A DNA stretch of 64,000 nucleotides. It comes from Acetobacter sp. Its GTDB lineage: Bacteria; Pseudomonadota; Alphaproteobacteria; Acetobacterales; Acetobacteraceae. Below are positions 1 to 10,100 of the stretch, piece after piece (the stretch's first letter is position 1; the number at the start of each line of letters is the position of its first letter). The position numbers and the translations under genes were made by a program. Under the pieces are notes generated by a model that saw nothing but the letters and a program-made list of their open reading frames with translations, did no database searches and had not been told where the DNA came from. Location: positions 1,302,001 to 1,366,000 of the forward strand of contig NZ_JAKVME010000001.1 in the NCBI RefSeq assembly GCF_022483985.1. The letters are read 5' to 3'.

Positions 1-290
1 GCCTGTCTTTGTGGAATACATTTGAGCCTACGCACGATATCAAGCTGGCTGGCGGTGTGTACTACATGAGCAAAGTCTACGGAACCGATTCACCTACGGT
101 CCCCAAGTTTGTTCCCGCCTACTGGCGCTTCGACTTTATGGCGAGCTATCATTTCATGCAGCATTACACGCTGCAGCTCAACATTCAGAACATCGCCAAC
201 AAACGGTATTTCACGCAGGCTTACGCAACACATTATGCGTTGCAGGGTGCCGGGCGCACCGCAATGGTCAACCTGAATGCCCGTTTCTGA
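1..290 (+). CDS. TonB-dependent outer-membrane receptor, C-terminal end only
   Basis: The reading frame is open from the window edge, so this is the tail of a longer gene. The visible ~96 residues have the alternating pattern of outer-membrane beta strands. They include a typical late-barrel stretch (YTLQLNIQNIANKRYF) and end in Phe, the usual terminal residue of barrel proteins recognised by the BAM machinery. By family, these receptors import iron-siderophore or similar chelates using TonB energy. The substrate cannot be read from this fragment. The stop lies inside the next gene, which starts 14 nt upstream of it. Confidence 0.85.
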   Translation, partial: LSLWNTFEPTHDIKLAGGVYYMSKVYGTDSPTVPKFVPAYWRFDFMASYHFMQHYTLQLNIQNIANKRYFTQAYATHYALQGAGRTAMVNLNARF

Positions 291-936
291 TCCTTGTGAA
301 GATCCTCTCAGCCTTGCCACGCGACTGGCAAGGCTTGGAGACGCGGACGCTCAGCTCGCGGTCGGCCAGATGCTCCTTAACGGGATCGGGGCCGACCGCA
401 ACGAGAAAAACGCCTTTTTCTGGTTTCTGACCAGCGCCCTTCAGGGCGTTCCGATGGCGTGCAACATGGTTGGTCGGTGTTGTGAGCTTGGTTGGGGAAT
501 ACCGGTCAACAAGCCTGAAGCCATGCTGTGGTACCGCCGTGCGGCCGAAGCCGGGTTGGACTGGGGCATGTATAACTATGCCACCGGGCTGACTCTGGGA
601 TGGGACAGTGAGCCGGATATCGAAGCGGCATTTGAATGGTTCAAACGGGCCGCTTCGCTGGGCCATTGCAAATCCTTCAATATTATCGGTGGATTCTACG
701 AAGATGGATGGGCCTGCAAAGGCGATCTGCATCGTGCCCGCGCCTGGTACGCCAAGGCAGCCCGATGCGGAGATTTTCGCGGACATTTCAACTTAGGTCG
801 CTTCCTGTTAAAGGAAAGCCGTTTTTCAGAAGCCAATGAACATTTTTCCCTTGCCCGACAATCGGCAACGGCTGAGTTTATAAAGAAGATGGATGAGTTT
901 CTGCTTGATGCAAAAGACATCAGCGAAGTGAATTAA
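277..936 (+). CDS. Sel1-repeat protein overlapping a TonB receptor gene
   Basis: 219 aa built almost entirely of Sel1-type (TPR-like) helical repeats. Repeated A-x-x-x-G and W-(Y/F)-x-x-A-A elements are visible, for example LWYRRAAEAG, EWFKRAASLG and AWYAKAARCG. No signal peptide or membrane segment is seen, so it is probably cytoplasmic. The ATG at 277 overlaps the receptor gene by 14 nt, which suggests translational coupling. By gene context, small Sel1 proteins often sit directly behind siderophore receptors, so a role in iron acquisition or its control is inferred. No catalytic residue is expected for a scaffold-type repeat protein. Confidence 0.8.
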   Translation: MPVSDPCEDPLSLATRLARLGDADAQLAVGQMLLNGIGADRNEKNAFFWFLTSALQGVPMACNMVGRCCELGWGIPVNKPEAMLWYRRAAEAGLDWGMYNYATGLTLGWDSEPDIEAAFEWFKRAASLGHCKSFNIIGGFYEDGWACKGDLHRARAWYAKAARCGDFRGHFNLGRFLLKESRFSEANEHFSLARQSATAEFIKKMDEFLLDAKDISEVN

Positions 937-2616
<1,680 letters not shown>

Positions 2617-2635
2617 AAACGGAGACCCGCTCGCC

Positions 2636-3856
2636 ATGACCGCTCACGCCTCGGGGCCAACACTCGCCCATCGTCTTGAGGGACTTCCCGCTCCCGCGAC
2701 CATCGAAATGGCGCGACGGGCCAGAGAACTGAGAGCCGAGGGGCACAAGGTCATTTCACTGGCGCTTGGCGAGCCTGACTTTCCGACGCCTGCCGTCGCC
2801 GTGGAAGCGGCGCATCAGGCAGCACTGGCGGGCAAGACGAAATACCCGCCAGTGGATGGCACACCGGAACTGAAAGCGGCCATCGCCCGCAAGTTCAACC
2901 GTGAAAACGGGCTGGACTTCGCCATGGATGAACTGATGGTCTCGAACGGCGGCAAGCAGGTGATCTTCAACGCCTTCATGGCCACCATCAATCCGGGTGA
3001 TGAGGTGGTCGTACCCGCCCCATACTGGGTAAGCTATCCTCTGATCGCCAGAATGTTCGGTGGCGTGCCGGTCCATCCGGTCTGCGATGAGGCCGATGGT
3101 TTCAGTCTGAAACCCGAACGCCTCGCTGCCATCATGACATCCCGCACCAAATGGCTGGTGCTCAATTTTCCCAACAACCCGACGGGTGGACTGTGCCCGG
3201 AAGACGATCTGCGCGGAATTGCCGAAATTCTTCGGGCGTATCCGGATGTCTGGATCCTGTCTGATGAGATTTACGAACATCTCGTCTTCGATGACAATCG
3301 CTTCACCTCTTTCGCCGCGATCGCGCCGGACCTGAAAGACCGGATCGTCACCATGAACGGCGTCGCCAAAGCCTACGCCATGACCGGCTGGCGTGTGGGT
3401 TATGCCGGAGGGCCGAAGCGACTGATTGCCGCGATGCGGAGCGTCCAGAGCAACGCCACGTCAGGCGTCTGCACGGTCGCGCAGGCGGCAGCGGCAGCGG
3501 CGCTGGATAGCCCGCCGGACCTGATCCGCGATATGGTCGCCACCTATGAGCGCCGCCGTAACCTGATGGTCGCCGCTCTCCGCGATATTCCCGGCTTCAC
3601 CTGCGCCAACCCTGCGGGCGCTTTTTACGTCTATCCGGGTATTGCCGGATGTCTTGGCCGCACCAGTGCCGGTGGACGCAGGCTGGACACGGATACCGAT
3701 TTCGCCATGGCGCTACTGGAAGAAGCGCATGTCGCCACTGTGCCGGGCAGCGCCTTCGGGCTGGCTCCGTACCTGCGGCTGTCCTGTGCGACGGGGGATG
3801 ACACGTTGAAAGAGGCGTGTGAACGCCTTGCCGGGTTTGTTCGAGCGCAAACATAA
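2636..3856 (+). CDS. Aspartate-type aminotransferase (class I, PLP), second of a tandem pair
   Basis: 406 aa, clearly a paralogue of the gene just upstream. It shares GEPDFPTP, STGG/SNGGKQVI-type and [14 protein letters not shown] motifs. The PLP Lys is at about residue 245, and the Asn-Pro loop reads NFPNNPTGG. The ATG at 2636 has GGAG upstream. The two genes are 19 nt apart and surely co-transcribed. Differences in the substrate loop (NFPNNPTGG against NSPCNPTGA) suggest the two copies accept different amino acids. The pair converges on the Nit1C operon, whose regulator also has an aminotransferase fold, so a link to amino-nitrogen metabolism is possible but inferred. Confidence 0.87.
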   Translation: MTAHASGPTLAHRLEGLPAPATIEMARRARELRAEGHKVISLALGEPDFPTPAVAVEAAHQAALAGKTKYPPVDGTPELKAAIARKFNRENGLDFAMDELMVSNGGKQVIFNAFMATINPGDEVVVPAPYWVSYPLIARMFGGVPVHPVCDEADGFSLKPERLAAIMTSRTKWLVLNFPNNPTGGLCPEDDLRGIAEILRAYPDVWILSDEIYEHLVFDDNRFTSFAAIAPDLKDRIVTMNGVAKAYAMTGWRVGYAGGPKRLIAAMRSVQSNATSGVCTVAQAAAAAALDSPPDLIRDMVATYERRRNLMVAALRDIPGFTCANPAGAFYVYPGIAGCLGRTSAGGRRLDTDTDFAMALLEEAHVATVPGSAFGLAPYLRLSCATGDDTLKEACERLAGFVRAQT

Positions 3857-3938
3857 CCGGCTGTTCTGGCCGAGACAGCAGAACGTCACCCTCGGAAAAG
3901 CCTGTCCGGCAGGCACGACAAGAACGGGCCATATCTTC

Positions 3939-3991
3939 CGTCTCACTCGCCCGGAAGGCGGTGAGACGTAAGAACCGTCTACGGACGGTTC
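3939..3991. terminator. Two adjacent hairpins between convergent operons
   Basis: Two strong inverted repeats sit between the aminotransferase stop (3856) and the end of the minus-strand ligase gene (4004). The first, 3939-3968, has a 12-bp stem with one bulged T and a CGGAA loop. The second, 3972-3991, pairs GAACCGTC with GACGGTTC around a 4-nt loop. No clean T-run follows on either strand, so factor-independent termination is plausible but not certain. Confidence 0.45.
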
Positions 3992-4003
3992 AGCTTGCTG
4001 ACC

Positions 4004-5836
4004 TTACTTTTTCAATCCCACCTCGCAGACATCTCCCGCATGAACGGTCCCTCGGGGCGTGTCATCAACAACGTTCAGAGACTTACGGGTAATCTTCCCC
4101 GATATGGTCGTAGGCAGCCTCTCCACGAAGCGGACCTCTTTAAGCCCTACCCACCGCCCCAATACCTGCTGCACCTGTCCGATAATGTCCTCAGCAGACG
4201 ATGACCTGTCGAGATCAGGACCCGTCACAACATAGGCGACCGGTCGTTGTCCTCTCAAACCATCGGAGACTGCCGCCACGGCGCAGTTCTGCACACCTGG
4301 GTACGCGGCAATAATCTTTTCGATCTGCACGCCTGAAATACGGCGTCCTGCGACCTTGATGACGTCGTCCGTGCGTCCCAGCAAGTGAATGGCTCGATCT
4401 GCGTCGATCGTGCCTTCATCGAACGTGCGATAATATCTGCCCGTTTCATCAAGATACATTGAAGGAGCGACAACTTTCCGATCCTTCCATAGACCCGCCA
4501 GACAGCCGGGAGGCAGCGGAAGAGACAGAACAATCTCACCGCATGGTTCTTCAGCGACGGACGGCATGATGACAGGCCGGAAGCCTGGAGCGGGTCGGCC
4601 GATATCGTTTGCAGCAGCGAATGATTCACAGTCCACCAGTCCGAAGAAATGGGCGGCAATGCTCCAGCCGGTCTCAGTCTGCCACCAGTGGTTGGCGACC
4701 GGGCACTGAAAGTATGATCGCGTCCAGTCCAGAAGCGTCGGGTCCGCATATTCTCCAGCGACAAAGACATGAGCTAGAGCAGGAAGACTCACCCCGGAAC
4801 TGGCGCGACTTTCCCGTCGTATCACCCGCATCTGGGTAGGCGTCGTGAAGAGACACTTTACCGCGTGCTCACGGCAGAGCGCCGCAATGGCTGATGATGA
4901 GGCTCCCGCTTCCACGATCACACTCGTACAGCCAACGAACAACGGAGCGTAGAGACCGTAGGAATGCCCGACGACCCAGCCGAGATCGGATGTGGTGAAG
5001 AAAATATCTCCGGGTTTGCAGCCGTAGATAAGTTCCATGGACAAAGCGAGGGCCACGGCATGTCCGCCATTGTCGCGCACAATCCCTTTAGCATTGCCTG
5101 TCGTTCCGGATGTATGAAGAATATACAAAGAATCTTCAGACCGCACCATCACCGGCTCTACGGGAACAGAATTCTCCAGTGTATGAAAATCATGGTCGCG
5201 TAGAGGCAGGAGTGTCGCCGGACAGACATCCCGCTGCACGATCACACAGGCCTGCGGTCTGTGCGTCGCCGCTGTAAGCGCCTCGCTCAGAACAGGTGCG
5301 GACGGAACGGGTATCTGCCCCTGAAAGCTGCAACTGGCGATGATGACGACCTTCGGGGCCACATCATCAATCCTGCGCGCGAGTTCAGGCCCAGCGTAAC
5401 CGGCAAAAACCACGACATGCACGGCCCCGATCCGGGCGCAGGCCAGCATGGCGATGGCCGTTTCGATCATCGTCGGCATGGCGATCAAGACACGATCGCC
5501 TTTCTCCACTCCTAATGACCGCAGACCACCGGAAAAACCGGCTACCCTGCCCTGCAATTCCCGATAAGTGATAATCTGCCGTTCCCTGGTCCCACAGGAA
5601 TGCCAGATCAATGCCGCCTGTTCACCGCGACCACTCTCCACATGCCGGTCCACGGCGTTATGGCAGGTGTTGAGCGTGGCGTCGGGAAACCAGTCATGCC
5701 AGCCATCCCTCCGCTCACGACACGCACTCACAGGCGCCTGCTGCCATGTGACGTGACGCGCCGCAGCCAGCCAGAACTGCTCCGGCTGGTTCAGGGCCGC
5801 GTCATACATCGTCTCATATGTCGTCCACGGAAGCAT
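4004..5836 (-). CDS. AMP-forming acyl-CoA synthetase, propionyl/acetyl-CoA-synthetase-like
   Basis: 610 aa, close to PrpE/Acs length. Landmarks are the P-loop-like TSGTTGNAK at residues 242-250, NHWWQTETG (typical of acetyl/propionyl-CoA synthetases), the hinge GRTDDVIKVAGRR, and a C-terminal TTISGKITR whose Lys (about 581) is the catalytic, acetylation-prone residue. The family activates a short carboxylic acid with ATP and transfers it to CoA. It is the last gene of the Nit1C operon, starting 15 nt after the flavoprotein stop with GAGAAGAG upstream. The acid it activates is unknown. The position invites a role in processing an operon-derived carboxylate, which is inference. Confidence 0.85.
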   Translation of the reverse strand: MLPWTTYETMYDAALNQPEQFWLAAARHVTWQQAPVSACRERRDGWHDWFPDATLNTCHNAVDRHVESGRGEQAALIWHSCGTRERQIITYRELQGRVAGFSGGLRSLGVEKGDRVLIAMPTMIETAIAMLACARIGAVHVVVFAGYAGPELARRIDDVAPKVVIIASCSFQGQIPVPSAPVLSEALTAATHRPQACVIVQRDVCPATLLPLRDHDFHTLENSVPVEPVMVRSEDSLYILHTSGTTGNAKGIVRDNGGHAVALALSMELIYGCKPGDIFFTTSDLGWVVGHSYGLYAPLFVGCTSVIVEAGASSSAIAALCREHAVKCLFTTPTQMRVIRRESRASSGVSLPALAHVFVAGEYADPTLLDWTRSYFQCPVANHWWQTETGWSIAAHFFGLVDCESFAAANDIGRPAPGFRPVIMPSVAEEPCGEIVLSLPLPPGCLAGLWKDRKVVAPSMYLDETGRYYRTFDEGTIDADRAIHLLGRTDDVIKVAGRRISGVQIEKIIAAYPGVQNCAVAAVSDGLRGQRPVAYVVTGPDLDRSSSAEDIIGQVQQVLGRWVGLKEVRFVERLPTTISGKITRKSLNVVDDTPRGTVHAGDVCEVGLKK

Positions 5837-5851
5837 GGCGTCTTGCTCTTC

Positions 5852-7099
5852 TCAGCCTACAGGCACGTCTTTTCCGGTAATCTGGCTGGCCAGCCACGCA
5901 GCATCACGGGAGACGCCGGAAAAGCGCCCCGATCCCCATGTGTGCAGCCACGGCAGTCCGAGAAAATAGAACCCCGGCGCATCGGTCACGCCGCGATGCC
6001 AGACCGGCTTGTTGGCTCCGTTGAAGACCGGCACATCGATCCAGCGATAGTTCGGACGAAAGCCGATGCACCAGACGATCGAGGTAATTCCGGCGGCCTT
6101 CAGGTCCAGCGGAATGTTGCTCTCATCGGGTTCCCAGACGGGCGCATACGGCGCTTCGATCGGCGCACTGATGCCTTCGCGGGCGATGTAGGCGTCAATG
6201 GACTTCTTGATGTCGGCATTGGTCTTGTCCGCATCATCAAGATTCTCTGTCAGATCCGGCGCGAAATGCGCCACTTCGTCACGGATTGTCTCCAACGTGC
6301 CGTGCAGGCCCACGCCGTCCTTCGCAAAAAGCCGCAGATCAAGGTCATGCCCACCATTCCGACCGGTCACATAATGATTGGTCTTGTCCCGTGCGCCATC
6401 TCGCAGAGGATGATTGTCCACTGTGAGGTCGTAGAAGTGCATGTCCGCAAGCCAGTCAACCACATCGCGACCACGATAGAAGCGCGAGACACGCGGAGCG
6501 GAACCGACACAGAGATGGACCTTGCGTTTTTCAAGAAAAAGATCCTCGACAATCTGAGCGCCGGACTGACCACTGCCTACCACCAGAACAGCCCCTTCCG
6601 GAAGCTGGGTGGCATTGCGGTAATCCTGTGAATGAACCTGAAAAATTGAAGAATCGATCGCGCTGGCATATCCGGGGATAACGGCGTCCTGATAGGCGCC
6701 AGATGCTATGACCACATGTTGTGTGTGCCAGACCACTCCGTCCGCCACCACACGATAACCACCGTTTTCATGGCGTGTGATGGATGTAACGGGCGTGTTT
6801 TCACGTAGCGGAGGATCAAAAGAATCTACAAAGCCTTTGACGTATTCGATGATTTCCTGCTTCATCATAAATCCGTGCGGATCATTTCCTTTGTAGGGAT
6901 GACCGGGCAGTTCACATTGCCAGTTCGGCGTCACCAGACAGAAATTGTCCCAGCGTTCATCATCCCACGAGTGGCAAGCTGCTTTCGCCTCAAAGACAAT
7001 GTGCTCCACCTTCTCGCGGCAGAGATACCAGCTCATGGAGAGTCCGGCCTGTCCACCACCCACGATGATGACAGGAATGGATTTTTCTTTCTGTGTCAT
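5852..7099 (-). CDS. MSMEG_0569-type flavin-dependent oxidoreductase of the Nit1C cluster
   Basis: 415 aa flavoprotein of the monooxygenase/thioredoxin-reductase-like superfamily. It has an N-terminal FAD fold, IIVGGGQAG (residues 11-19), and a second nucleotide-binding motif, VVGSGQSGAQI, expected for NAD(P)H. The WCIGFRPNY stretch near the C-terminal third is typical of these enzymes. This is the flavoprotein member of Nit1C clusters (called NitH in Pseudomonas, from memory). An oxygenase step on a nitrogenous substrate is proposed by context only. It lies 14 nt downstream of the MSMEG_0570-type gene and 15 nt upstream of the ligase gene, so it is surely in the same transcript. Confidence 0.88.
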   Translation of the reverse strand: MTQKEKSIPVIIVGGGQAGLSMSWYLCREKVEHIVFEAKAACHSWDDERWDNFCLVTPNWQCELPGHPYKGNDPHGFMMKQEIIEYVKGFVDSFDPPLRENTPVTSITRHENGGYRVVADGVVWHTQHVVIASGAYQDAVIPGYASAIDSSIFQVHSQDYRNATQLPEGAVLVVGSGQSGAQIVEDLFLEKRKVHLCVGSAPRVSRFYRGRDVVDWLADMHFYDLTVDNHPLRDGARDKTNHYVTGRNGGHDLDLRLFAKDGVGLHGTLETIRDEVAHFAPDLTENLDDADKTNADIKKSIDAYIAREGISAPIEAPYAPVWEPDESNIPLDLKAAGITSIVWCIGFRPNYRWIDVPVFNGANKPVWHRGVTDAPGFYFLGLPWLHTWGSGRFSGVSRDAAWLASQITGKDVPVG

Positions 7100-7113
7100 A
7101 GGACGATTCCGTC

Positions 7114-7401
7114 TCAGTATCTGAAGGACAGGACGCGCACCAGCGCATCGGGTCGATTGAGGAAGGGCGTGCAGCTTTCTCGGATCAATTGAAGCTGACC
7201 AAGCGCGCGACTACACGGAAAGCCGTAACGCGCGCGGACACGCTCGCTGGCTTCCGTCAGAGCCGTGTCCGCCTTTTCAAGAAATTCCCGGACCGGATAA
7301 TCCTGACCGGGAACAAAGTGGTCCTGTATGACCAGCGACGGGGAATAGCAGTCAGCCTCTTTTCCATCAGGCCAGCGAACGTGAAAGATCATTTCAGGCA
7401 C
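7114..7401 (-). CDS. MSMEG_0570-type small nitrogen-starvation protein of the Nit1C cluster
   Basis: 95 aa, starting MPEMIFHVRWPDG, with the conserved SYSP-like region (CYSPSLVI) and the DYPVREFLEKADTALTEASERVRARYGF helix region. The size and pattern fit the MSMEG_0570 family, found only in Nit1C-type clusters and of unknown biochemical function. No signal peptide or membrane segment. The start overlaps the end of the glycosyltransferase gene by 8 nt, indicating coupled translation. Confidence 0.85.
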   Translation of the reverse strand: MPEMIFHVRWPDGKEADCYSPSLVIQDHFVPGQDYPVREFLEKADTALTEASERVRARYGFPCSRALGQLQLIRESCTPFLNRPDALVRVLSFRY

Positions 7402-8569
7402 GTTTCAAAACTCCTGAATCGGGGAGCGCCACATGGGGCAAGGCTGCCAGCCGCCCATATGCGCGGAGATGACGATCAGCCACGTTGCGCCAGTCGAACC
7501 GGCTGGCTGTCGCCGGACCGCCACTCTGAAAGCGGTTCTGACTGCTTGCGGTCAGAGCCTCACGCAACGCGCTGACAAGTGTTTCAGGACGCTCCGGCTG
7601 GCACCAGAAAGCCTCAAGAGTGTGGAAATGCTCCTTGAAGGGAAGTATGGCTGGCACCACCACAGGAGTACCGCAGGCCAGCGCCTCCAGCGGACACAGA
7701 CCAAAACCCTCCATCTGCGAGGGATAGGCCAGCACGGAAGCCAGCCGGTAGAATACAGGCATATCGTCATCCGGAACGGTTCCGGTAACGGTCACCGCGC
7801 CGGCAAGCCCGCTGGCCTGCACCCGTTCATTGAAAAGACGGCGATAATCAGAGTGGTCCAGCAGGGACGCACCTCCGGCGACCACAAGATGCAGCTCCTG
7901 ATTCTGCCGATAGAGGATTTCAAACGCATCCAGTAAAAACAGTGTGTTTTTACGACATTCTATCCCGCCAACCGACAGGATAAGACGGGCGTTCTGTGGA
8001 AGCCCGTACCGCGTGCAGAGCTGATGGTCACGCGGTCCCATTTCTGGAACAAATCTTTTCAGATCAACACCATTTCCAACAACAGGGGCATGCCGTCCAT
8101 ATCCGGCAAGTATCCTTTCTTCCCAGAGCGGGCTGACCGTAAAGAGCTCGGTCGCAGCTGTCAGTCCCCGCTCCTGACGCGCCGCAACGCCGGGATGAGA
8201 GAAAGCATCCAGATGATGAACCGTGCGCGCGAAACCCCGTATCCGCCCCTCCTCCACCAGTGCAGCCAGAGCATTGGCGCTTATCGGGTCCTGAGCGTGC
8301 AACACATCAAAATGCGCATCGGCCCTTAGTGAATCACGAATCTCAACAATGCGTCGCTCCACCAGCGTCGGCAGATCATGCACATGGGCAGCCGGGATGC
8401 AGCGGGTGGCGCAACGGGGTGTGCGGAAGAAACCGTCTCCCGTCACATCCGGGGCAATCAGCGTAACGTCATGCCCATCATCTTGCAGGGTTTCCGCCAG
8501 AGCCATGCCATGCACCACGCCGCCACGCGGGTTGGTCGAATGGGTCAGAATGCCGATCGAGAGTGTCAT
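7394..8569 (-). CDS. MSMEG_0565-type GT4 glycosyltransferase in the Nit1C cluster
   Basis: 391 aa with the two-domain GT-B plan. The N-terminal part begins LSIGILTHSTNPRGGVVHGMALAETL, and the C-terminal donor-binding part carries LSVGGIECRKN and EGFGLCPLEALACGTPVV, the E-x7-E-type signature of GT4 enzymes. It would transfer a sugar from a nucleotide-sugar donor to an unknown acceptor. It overlaps the AIR-synthase-like gene by 4 nt (ATGA) upstream and the small MSMEG_0570-type gene by 8 nt downstream. A glycosyltransferase occurs in many but not all Nit1C clusters, so the product may be glycosylated in this version. Confidence 0.85.
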   Translation of the reverse strand: MTLSIGILTHSTNPRGGVVHGMALAETLQDDGHDVTLIAPDVTGDGFFRTPRCATRCIPAAHVHDLPTLVERRIVEIRDSLRADAHFDVLHAQDPISANALAALVEEGRIRGFARTVHHLDAFSHPGVAARQERGLTAATELFTVSPLWEERILAGYGRHAPVVGNGVDLKRFVPEMGPRDHQLCTRYGLPQNARLILSVGGIECRKNTLFLLDAFEILYRQNQELHLVVAGGASLLDHSDYRRLFNERVQASGLAGAVTVTGTVPDDDMPVFYRLASVLAYPSQMEGFGLCPLEALACGTPVVVPAILPFKEHFHTLEAFWCQPERPETLVSALREALTASSQNRFQSGGPATASRFDWRNVADRHLRAYGRLAALPHVALPDSGVLKRA

Positions 8570-9537
8570 GGCGCAAAGCCCATGAGTGATGTTTGTTCCA
8601 GATTCCAGAAGGTTTCTTTCTCACCAGCCCATGTCACATCCACCCGGAGCGTATCGTTGCACAGGCCAATGACAGAAGCTGCAATGTCACGTCCACTGAA
8701 CCGGGCCATGATCACTTCAGCATCCTCGGGACGCGCCGTCAGCAGATACCCATAGCTGGGAAATGCGGACAGCCAACGCTCCATCGAGGTGTCATCAGGA
8801 CGGGGAATGTCATCAAGCGTAATGCTCATGCCAACACCTGAACATTCGGCCAGCATGAGAGCCGTGCCCAGAATCCCCGCCATGCTGATGTCCTTGGCGG
8901 CACGACTCAGGCCATCTTCCGCAATGGTGGGCAGGAGTTCGATATCGCCGCGAAGACGGGCCGCTCCCTCCGTGCAACACAGCGCGGAACTGGCATCCCA
9001 GAACGGGTGTGGATCATGCCAGCGGCCGCGCAGGTCGATGGCGGCGATCAGAACCTCGCCCGGCTGGGCATCGAAGCTGGTCAGCAGATGCCGGGCACGC
9101 CCGAGGATCGCGACCGACAAGGAGTTATGGGTGCTCCGCATGTTGGTATGACCGCCCACAACAGGCACATCATAAGTGCGTGCGCCGTCATACAGCCCTG
9201 TCAGGATGGAGGCGGCCGCCTCAGACGTGTCGCTCCACAGAGCATCCACCACGGCGACGGGACGACCACCCATCGCAGCAATGTCGCTGACATTGACCAT
9301 GACGCCGCAATAACCCGCGAACCACGGCATCGAGCGGACAAAACTGTCCTGAAATCCCTCACTGGCCAGAAGAAGATAACCATCTCCATCCGGGATCGCG
9401 GCGCAGTCATCACCCAGACGAATGGCATCGCGGCTGGCGGGCTTCAGGATGGCCGCGACTTCAGCAATGTCCTGCTTTCCGGCAAGGGCGCGGCCATGAC
9501 GAAGCGTGCGGAGGAGTGTGGCGAGTTGTCCTGTCAT
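8566..9537 (-). CDS. nitF: Sll0787-type AIR-synthase-like protein of the Nit1C cluster
   Basis: 323 aa from the ATG at 9537, which overlaps the previous stop (TGATG) and has AGGTGG upstream. An in-frame ATG at 9579 (337 aa) is an alternative. The protein belongs to the PurM/SelD/ThiL superfamily: RLGDDCAAIPDGDGYLLLASEGF is the Gly-Asp-Asp phosphate/metal motif, followed by NVSDIAAMGGRPVAVVDAL and a Gly-rich C-terminal half. The superfamily uses ATP to activate an oxygen or sulfur atom. The substrate of this branch is unknown. The symbol follows the Pseudomonas Nit1C naming by gene order. Confidence 0.87.
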   Translation of the reverse strand: MTGQLATLLRTLRHGRALAGKQDIAEVAAILKPASRDAIRLGDDCAAIPDGDGYLLLASEGFQDSFVRSMPWFAGYCGVMVNVSDIAAMGGRPVAVVDALWSDTSEAAASILTGLYDGARTYDVPVVGGHTNMRSTHNSLSVAILGRARHLLTSFDAQPGEVLIAAIDLRGRWHDPHPFWDASSALCCTEGAARLRGDIELLPTIAEDGLSRAAKDISMAGILGTALMLAECSGVGMSITLDDIPRPDDTSMERWLSAFPSYGYLLTARPEDAEVIMARFSGRDIAASVIGLCNDTLRVDVTWAGEKETFWNLEQTSLMGFAP

Positions 9538-10100
9538 CACGCCACCTGTCTGGTCCGTGGTTGCGGACGCAGCAGCCATGTCTGGTCCTGACCATGCGCC
9601 GGATAGCGTGACAGGTCGGCCTCCATGTCATGGTGCGGCAGGCCGTGCAGGGTCACAGAACCGAGACTCTTCCAGTGCAGGCGACGGAAAAACAGCACGT
9701 TCTGTTCCTGCACCTGCGCCAGAAAACGTATCGCTCCAAGACCGTGCGCCGTGCAGACCGCCATGCGGATCAGTTCCGCTCCAATGCGTCCGAGCTTGCG
9801 GTGATCCGCATGGACCGCCAGACGGGAACCACGCCACACACCGGGTTCCGGCTCATGGATACGCACGGCTCCCACAATCCGGTCCGGCATTCCCGCCATG
9901 CAGCAGGCGGCAATAATGGGAATGGCGGTTCCGTCGATCGCATCCCGATCATCATTTTTGAAAACCTTCTGCTCATGACAGAAGACCTCACGACGCAGCG
10001 CGTGGTAGCCAGCCCGTTCCCACGGCGTACGGGCAAGACGCACGACATATTCCGTAGGAATGAACGGCCGGTCTTCCACGTCTTCGAGGATCGTGCTCAT
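9537..10100 (-). CDS. nitE: MSMEG_0567/Sll0786-type GNAT acetyltransferase of the Nit1C cluster
   Basis: 187 aa from the ATG at 10100, which forms an ATGA overlap with the radical SAM stop. Longer in-frame starts upstream would run inside that gene. The GNAT core is visible: a substrate region ALRREVFCHEQKVF, an IVGAVRIHEPEPGVWRGSRLAVHADHRKLGRIGAELI stretch matching the acetyl-CoA pyrophosphate loop, and FFRRLHWKSLG near the C-terminus. It would acetylate an amine. In other genomes this domain is sometimes fused to the AIR-synthase-like protein, consistent with the two being adjacent and overlapping here. Confidence 0.85.
   Translation of the reverse strand: MSTILEDVEDRPFIPTEYVVRLARTPWERAGYHALRREVFCHEQKVFKNDDRDAIDGTAIPIIAACCMAGMPDRIVGAVRIHEPEPGVWRGSRLAVHADHRKLGRIGAELIRMAVCTAHGLGAIRFLAQVQEQNVLFFRRLHWKSLGSVTLHGLPHHDMEADLSRYPAHGQDQTWLLRPQPRTRQVA

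Noticed and set aside
5600..6631. 343-codon open frame on the plus strand
   Set aside because: Antisense of the ligase and flavoprotein genes, both of which have clear family motifs.
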